Assembly (NCBI RefSeq): GCF_000003195.3
Contig: NC_012876.2
Coordinates: 2,925,935-2,989,934 of the forward strand
Origin: Sorghum bicolor
Lineage: Eukaryota > Streptophyta > Magnoliopsida > Poales > Poaceae
Direction: 5' to 3'
DNA length: 64,000 nucleotides
Below, one piece after another: positions 57,299-64,000 of the stretch; the stretch's first letter is position 1, and every line of letters starts with the position of its first letter. The position numbers were made by a program, and so were the translations under genes. A model generated the notes under the pieces. That model ran no database searches and had not been told where the DNA came from. It worked only from the letters and a program-made list of their open reading frames with translations.

Positions 57299-58242
57299 TT
57301 GGGTATGTCCAACTTTCTAATGGTTTTATTTTCTGACAACTAAACTGAGAAAGGGTTATGAGATTGACCAGCAGTAGTGTCCTTTTTCACTTTACGGATT
57401 ACCAGATGTGAAACAGTATATATTTCATCCAGAATGTGACCTAGTTTATTTTCTGACCAAATATGCTTTGTTTAGCACATGGAAAAAAAGTGCATGTGCT
57501 GCAGAAGCTAATACACATTTTGCTGACAGCTAATGACTCCAGATGTTTCAAGCCAATTCTCTGGACATTACTTTGATTAATGAGGGTAAAGCAGATTGGT
57601 CGACCATGATGCTTCAGTATCTGTGCTACATGCAGGCTTGGTAAGTTTGGAGTTCTTTATTTCTTAAGATGTTGAAAGAGTAATCTACAAGTTTCACTCA
57701 CATGGATGTGTCCATTTGCCCCTTTCCTTTTCCATCTAAGTATCTAACTGTCGGCAAAAAATTTTGTGCCTTTATTTTGGTAAGCAACATCTTGTGTGCC
57801 TTTATCTCTGTAGAAAAGATGGCTGTTGTGATGTGTTCAATAGAAATGTTTTTTTAGCACAATCAGATAGACTGTTTTTCCCTGTGTTTTCACTAGCTTT
57901 ACAACCCTTGTGTAAAAGCAGATCTTTAAAAGTAGGCTGAATATGTGTTGTGTGGCTTTCGCATTGGAGATACCAATCTTTAATTGTGTCCTGTAAGGAA
58001 GGAATAAAGCTCTGATGTAACAAAGGATCAAAGGGAAGTATAATACTTTGAGCATCTTGAGACAGCTAGTTTCTTCATGCTTCATCTGCATCCTAGTTGG
58101 AGAACAAATACCCTGCTGTACTTTTGCCTCTATTTATTCACCAATCAGCCATAAAACAGGTCGCAGCTCACAAGGCCATTGTAAGCAGGTGATCTTCCTC
58201 CAATAATCTTCTCAGCTGGCAGAAGTCTGAGAGCACGCTACA
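57299..58242. other. Spacer between PPR and DUF1218 genes
   Basis: Probably the 3' UTR of the PPR gene and the 5' UTR/promoter of the DUF1218 gene. Small minus-strand ORFs at 57802-58091 show no family features. Confidence 0.4.
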
Positions 58243-59097
58243 ATGGCGAAGATGGGAGCTGCTATTCTGGTCTGCATAGTGGTTTTAGCCCTGGATGTCA
58301 CAGCTGGCATACTAGGAATTGAGGCACAGGCTGCTCAAAACAAGGTAATGTTTCAAGATATTGGTATTTTTTTTACCCAAATCACAGGGATTTTGAAAAT
58401 GTATGATTTTGCTTCATCATGCACAGTTGGTATTTTAGCTTGATGGTCTCTGATTATATAATTGGTGACTGATATTGTTGGTATTGTATTTGATACTATA
58501 TTTCTACAGGTTAAAAAGGTGACAATTCTCTTCATCCAATGCGAGAAACCAGTTTACAGAGCATACCAACTTGGCCTTGCAGCTGCAGTGCTTCTGGTAG
58601 TTGCCCATGCGATAGCCAACTTCCTTGGTGGCTGTGCCTGTATCTGCTCTCAGCTGGAGTTCATCAAGGCTTCCATTAACAGGAAACTGGCAGCCACTAC
58701 CATCATTCTCTCATGGTAACTTCACTTGTCTGTACAATTCCTTTGCAAATCAGCGAGATGGACCTCTAGACAGAATATTTAATACCACCCTGTTTGATTT
58801 GAGCCTAATCACGGTGACTGTCAAGACGCACAAATACTGCACAAGAAACAACCCTGCTAACAGGAAATTTATTTATCAGTGCTAATTGCAATTGCTCTGC
58901 AACTTGCTAGGATTGCCCTGATTGCTGGATTCTCGCTGCTGCTCGCCGGTGCCATGTCCAACTCCAAGTCCCAGACATCATGCCGGTTCACTCAAGGCCA
59001 CACTTTGGGCCTTGGAGGGATCATGTGCTTCGTCCATGGTGGTATCACGGTCGCCTATTATGTCACCGCCACTGCCGCAGCGCACGAAGTTCCTTAG
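58243..59097 (+). CDS. DUF1218 four-pass membrane protein (VCC/MWL-like)
   Basis: Exons 58243-58344, 58510-58715 and 58911-59097 join in frame to 164 residues. There are four hydrophobic segments: an N-terminal one (about 4-25, AAILVCIVVLALDVTAGILG), one at about 54-76 (LGLAAAVLLVVAHAIANFLGG), one at about 95-120 spanning the second splice (ATTIILSWIALIAGFSLLL), and the last near 135-158. Conserved cysteines stand in CEKP, GGCACIC and TSCRF, a pattern of the DUF1218 family. In Arabidopsis family members affect vein patterning and lignin in walls; that is family knowledge, not shown here. It ends with KVP-less EVP and no retention signal that I can see. The first ATG of the frame is used and leads straight into the first membrane segment. 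Confidence 0.88.
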
Positions 59098-60099
59098 TCG
59101 AGCGGCAAAGTATAATATAATGCTTTTGCCCAAGAGACGATCACTATTCTTTCCTTGTTTCAGCTGCTTCGTCCTTTTCTGCTTTGTGATTTGGCTTTTA
59201 CAAGCATGCGGTTCTCTCTTGTACCAGAGTCAAACTAAAAGGAAAATATATGCTTGTTGTTTGATTTGTTGCTATTGCTGAGAAAAACATGTGAAAGTTT
59301 GTGTCAATGTCCACAGTAATTTCCGTTGTATGCTCGAAAACATCATTATCCAGTTTTTGCACTTAACAAAAACATTTTTCCGTGAGCTTCTTCAGCACAA
59401 CGTATAGCCTCGTTTGAGCATTTTGCGCTGAATACCTGCCGTAAGAATGAATGACTTGACTGTCACCTGTCATTCTTTATGGACAGCTGACAGAGCTGCT
59501 GTTCTTCGGTTGCTGAATTTATTGGACCCACCAGTCAGACACCAGAACCTCCAAATATTTAGCTTCTTCATGGGCCCACATGTCAGCTGCCAAATTCTAA
59601 ATCATTATTACAAAATAAAGTAAACAAACCCTGATTCCCAAGGTTAACATCACTATTATGTTTCAGACGAGGTTACAAATCCCAGCAGCCCCATGGGTAA
59701 TAAGCAAATCACAGTTCGGGAGTACTTAAATATAACATAAAGAAATCTGCATTAAGTTGATGGACAATGATCTAGTTAGGACCCTGTCGAATTAAAAATT
59801 GTAGCAAATCCAAATTGCCAAGAAAAGTACAGTTGTGCGCCTCCTGATCTCCTGACTGAGTAAGGCAATGGCAAAGGGGATGGTAACAATCAGCTTCTAT
59901 ATATCACGTAGTCACAATGCATTCTATACAACACAGTTACAATTGACTTCACACCAAGTTACCCACCCTTACTACTCAAAACTGCATCTCTATCCAATAA
60001 TCCATCCTTGATCATTGTGCAACTTTTATATCAACAAAACAAAAAAATTGCTCAGACCAAGAAACTGAGCCAAGAACTGGAAAATTCAGTTAACTTCGG
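59098..60099. other. Convergent 3' flanks of the DUF1218 and kinase genes
   Basis: The two genes point toward each other. Both 3' UTRs probably fall here. No other feature was seen. Confidence 0.45.
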
Positions 60100-63000
60100 T
60101 CAGACTTCTGGCAGATCTGAAATGCTGCCAACTGACTCCTCTCTCTGAAGACCAGAGAAGGACGACTGAACCTCGGAACCCTCCAGGTCGACAGATTCAT
60201 CGTCTGGCCTTGCCTGTGGATGCCTGTTGCTGTGGTGCTTCCTGCTGCGGCTGCGCTTCAACACACGGGTCAGAGCCTGGACCACATCTCGCATCGCCGG
60301 GCGCTTCCGGGACACGCGGCTTACACATCTGTAGGCAACAGCAGACATGTCATTGAGCTCCTCCATGTCAAATGCGCCTTCTAACCGAGAATCTGCAATT
60401 TCTTCCCACCCAGTTTTCGCATCAGCATTGATTGCAGCCTGTGGTACAATGCAATGTAATCAGCATCTGGAGAAGCTAATATCCTCAAACCAAAACCTAC
60501 TTAGAGCAAGGGGCATGGCGGCTTACAAGCTCAACATATTCCATTAGACCCTGTTGTGGATTTCTGCCAGCAATCAGTTCGAATAGCAAAACACCATAGC
60601 TGTACACGTCACTCTTCTTTGTGAATGATCGTGTGGATACATACTCTGGATCAAGATATCCATAAGTTCCTCGTATATTGGCTCCGTTGCGAGTAACCAT
60701 TTCCTCTCTAGATAATCCAAAGTCAGCAACCTGGCCACAAAAGGTTATTTACATCTGAGAGCAGAACTTCTAGACAAAATGCAACAGATACAGACAGTGA
60801 TTTGCAGGAAATTCTGGTGTATATGTGAACCCAACAGGGTCCTTCCTTTCTTTTTCTTTCTTCTAAAAGAAAAATGGGTCCTAGCAATACTTGCCAGGAA
60901 GCCATGGAGTATCAGGAAAGATAGGTTGAACGATAAGATATCAGAGAGATGATTAACATACCCTAGCATGCATTGCTTGGTCCAGCAAAATGTTAGGAGA
61001 TTTGATGTCACGGTGGACTACTGGAGGAACAGCCTGCATATAAGTGAAACCAGATCAAGCACTATGCATTATGTGCCATGCACCCATGCTACGAATTCTG
61101 CATTACAAGAGCTTACCCCATCATGCAAGTACTCCAAACCCCTAGCAACATCCAGAGCTATGTTCACTCTTAAATCCCACTTCAGTGGTGCACTGTTTTC
61201 ACCTGAACAACAAAAAGAACGTTCAGTTAGCTAAAAAACGGATACAATATTGTACAGGTAAAGTGTTAGATGCTGACTTCAAAAACAAACTTTTACATAA
61301 GATGCACTAATGAGTATATTTATTCCATTTCTTTTTTTCAAGAATATGGTGTGCTAACTAAACATCAATGACTAAAAGCAGCATTCGTGGACTTAATTGA
61401 TACAAGAATAATGAGACCATGTCGGTATTCAGATAAAAGCAGCTGGAATGGTGGTAATGTTTATCAGTAACCTAGCATTTCCATGGTTCAAGATATAAAG
61501 CCTCAAATTTTGACACATTAATGCATTACACGCCTGATAAAAAATCTTAGTTGTAATTTAAGTATATCCTATTATCTTTCATCAGAAGATTATCAGTCCA
61601 GCTATGACATATCCCTTCGAATTATCTTAAAATTCAACCTTACTGAATTTCTTGAGTTATATCACAGAGGTTACCCCTAAACAATCATGGATAAGCCATA
61701 ATAATTACTATCATGAGAGAGAAACACAGGATCACATAAAGAGAAGACATGCCATATAAGTGTGATGCAAGGCTCCCATTAGGCATGTATGCATACAATA
61801 ACATATGTTGCCCTTTGTCAGCACAATAGCCAACCAAATTCACCAGATTCCTGTGGTGCAATCGCCCAAGAAGTAAGACCTGAAGTCAAGAATTAATCAA
61901 ACACTAAGCATGCCAAATTTCTAGTGAGGATTGGATCCAAATCTAACAATACAGGTGTACAAATATTAGCTTACCTCATTTTGAAACTCCTTTTCACCTT
62001 GCTTTGAATTGTTCGAAAGCACTTTAACAGCCAATATCTCACCAGAAGACATTTCTGCTCTGTAAACAGGACCGAAGGCTCCTTGACCTAATAATGTTGT
62101 GAAATTGCCGGTAGCTTTCTGTAGTTCCCTAGAGATGAGAAAAAATTGTGGAGTTCAGCAAGAGTATGTGCCATTCTAAATCAACCATTAGAAGTGCCAC
62201 AAGAATTATCTGAGCAGTCCACGGTTATGTAAAATAGATCATGTACAAGCAACTGAAATTTGTAGCAGTAATGTTGAATTGATAGAATGCTGAATTCTCA
62301 TTGAAAATTGGAATATAATATAATCCGTTGGTCAGTTGCCCCTGGGAGTAACAGTTTGTCCTACCCACAGGGAGGGAATTTTGGATACGATTCAGGAAAA
62401 TGTCATTACAGTGCATTGACCCTCTAAACATAATGTTATGATGAGTATTTGCGTGCAATGTGTATTTTATTATATTTTTGGAATAAAAAAAATGCATTAA
62501 TAATACTTTTAAAACATGAAACACTATATACTTAAATACTAACAAGTCACAAACTAATGAATGAAGTCATATCCAAACTTTTGACCATATTGTGTCGAGT
62601 GGAAAACTGATATTTTTCAAAAAGTTGAAATGTTGGTCCCTGCCACCTGCAGTTTGATTCACTCAAACATCCACATGTGGCTGGATGCTTTGGTCAACAT
62701 AGAAGCACATGCCCTCTATGTATACAGTTCAACCAAATTGGATTTGATCTCGTGAGATCTACATCCACATGAATGTTTTACTTTGACATATAACATTATT
62801 TTAAGTTATATGTTCCCATCCTTCACTCTTGTTTCTCTCCATCTATTTAACTAGAGATAAATCTGGCAAATTCTCACCCTCCATTTAATTTCTCCAAATC
62901 AAACATTCTGATGGAAACAACTTCTATGAAGTCATTGTCAAATGTTTCAGCAGTATTAAGTAGATTTAAACAAAGGATGAAGTAACTGACTTATCATGAC

Positions 63001-63383
63001 AACAAAACCGATCATTTGCTAAGCAAACTAATGAAACAATAAGAATACACAAGAATTCATGAAACATACTTGTATGCATATTTGGGTATCCCAGAAGCTG
63101 AAATCATGCTCTTTCTACCAGGCCCTTCTATCCACAGAGAACTTGCACGGTCTTCAAGCTCCCTCGGAGACTCCTGTCCTGTAGTCGAGTTCGAGAGCAT
63201 GGCACAAGTATTAACACCATTGGTACGGAAGGGGACTGTCGATGCCCTCCTCGAGCTGCTACTCCTTATCTGCGTCTGGGAACGCCGATACCTCAAGCAC
63301 AGCAGTATCCCAAGAGCCAGCAGCACACCTATCACCACCCCAACCGTGATTCCAATGATCAGACCTTCGGAAACTCCTTTCAT
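60100..63383 (-). CDS. CRLK1-like membrane-anchored receptor-like kinase
   Basis: Seven exons on the minus strand, 63383-63070, 62128-61975, 61879-61753, 61202-61117, 61033-60962, 60730-60527 and 60438-60100, join in frame to 431 residues. A very short outside part is followed by a membrane segment (about 8-30, [21 protein letters not shown]) and a basic stop-transfer RYRR. After a Ser-rich linker comes a complete Ser/Thr kinase domain: GQGAFG at 119-124, Lys140, HRDIKSPN at 234-241, DFG at 254-256, and [10 protein letters not shown]. The tail is Ser/Arg-rich. Length and layout match Arabidopsis CRLK1/2, calcium/calmodulin-regulated kinases in cold signalling; calmodulin binding is by family only. 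The ATG at 63383 is used; an upstream in-frame GTG is not a likely start. The intron after exon 3 has a GC donor. Confidence 0.92.
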
Positions 63384-64000
63384 TCTCTCCACTCAGCAAC
63401 CAGATCCTAACACTAGGGATACTGCTTCCACCTCATGGACACTCCACCAAGGAAGAAGAGCAACAGCTATATGTCCTGCCAAGAAGTACAATGAAGAATA
63501 GTAAGTAAGTTGGAAGCATTGAATTGTGAGAACGTGTGGCTCTGTTCGTTTGGTGGGTGTGCAAGGACGACATGGATGCACTGCAACAAGTTAAACCAAT
63601 CTTTGATATTGATAATATATTTTTTTTAAAAAAAAGAGAAGTTTTACAGCAATATTTGGTCAAACTTTGCCATCTCAGCTCATATCACATCAGAAGTGAA
63701 AAATGGTAACCATAGTGATGGGACGTGTCAGATACAAAATCAAAGTTGGACCTGGACAGAGACGAGTTGGATATATTTGGTGAACAAACAAACATCCAAA
63801 GTGAGACATCGCTTTCCTTATTCGTCAAACCTTAAGTGAGACAATTGTTTTTCAGATGAACCACTACCTAGACTCTAATGCCACCCAAATATCAACCAGG
63901 CTTCTAGAGCACATCAAATTCTCCATCTCCCTTAAATGCGAGAAACACATAAATCAAAACTGCTTCCTTTATTACAATGAAACTTTCAACTGAAAATGAA
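63384..64000. other. 5' flank of the CRLK1-like gene
   Basis: Promoter/5' UTR side of the minus-strand kinase gene. An A/T run lies at about 63617-63635. No further gene was recognised before the window ends. Confidence 0.45.

Noticed and set aside
63384..63392. GTG at 63392 as start of the kinase
   Set aside because: A plant nuclear gene would use the ATG at 63383, which leads directly into the membrane segment.
1..64000. CRISPR arrays, operons, bacterial promoters or ribosome binding sites
   Set aside because: The window is plant nuclear DNA with spliced genes; the short tandem repeats are diverged transposon repeats without spacer structure.

Overview
The window is plant nuclear DNA, most likely from a grass of the sorghum/maize/sugarcane group (Andropogoneae). 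Genes have GC-rich first exons and small introns with GT-AG borders. The spaces between them are full of small grass-type transposons (Tourist-like elements with TWA target duplications, Stowaway-like elements with CTCCCTCCGTCCC ends and TA duplications, and a family beginning GGCCTTGTTTAG), and a 12.2 kb CACTA element sits in the middle. The species call is inference from these repeats. There are no bacterial features.

Layout. 1-3.9 kb: a Fringe-like/DUF604 glycosyltransferase (+). 4-7 kb: repeats, including a fold-back of about 1.2 kb. 7.3-12.1 kb: two intact tandem blue-copper phytocyanin genes (+). 12.2-19 kb: repeats and a phytocyanin exon ghost. 19.0-19.7 kb: a secreted glycine-rich wall protein (+). 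20-27 kb: repeats, a 5'-truncated LINE with an 18-bp target duplication, and a phytocyanin pseudogene at 23.8 kb. 27.05-28.5 kb: an F-box protein (-). 28.6-30.2 kb: adjoining MITE-like elements and a gutted phytocyanin remnant. 30.5-33.3 kb: a group IVc bHLH transcription factor (-) of the iron-homeostasis type. 35.04-47.29 kb: a CACTA (En/Spm) element with GTG target duplication, carrying a GRF zinc-finger/membrane protein, a TNP2 transposase and a multi-exon Ulp1-type (C48) protease gene; it holds two assembly gaps. 49.6-52.5 kb: a phytocyanin gene (-) split by a 2.3 kb insertion. 55.2-57.3 kb: an intronless PLS-DYW pentatricopeptide repeat protein (+). 58.2-59.1 kb: a four-pass DUF1218 membrane protein (+). 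60.1-63.4 kb: a CRLK1-like receptor-like cytoplasmic/membrane kinase (-).

The host genes do not form one pathway. The two themes are a phytocyanin family with two living and four dead or dying members in 45 kb, each killed by a visibly different event, and a CACTA element whose three genes still splice in frame wherever the sequence is complete. The protease gene, reconstructed from eight exons, closes to exactly 1,122 codons plus stop, so the element may have been autonomous recently.
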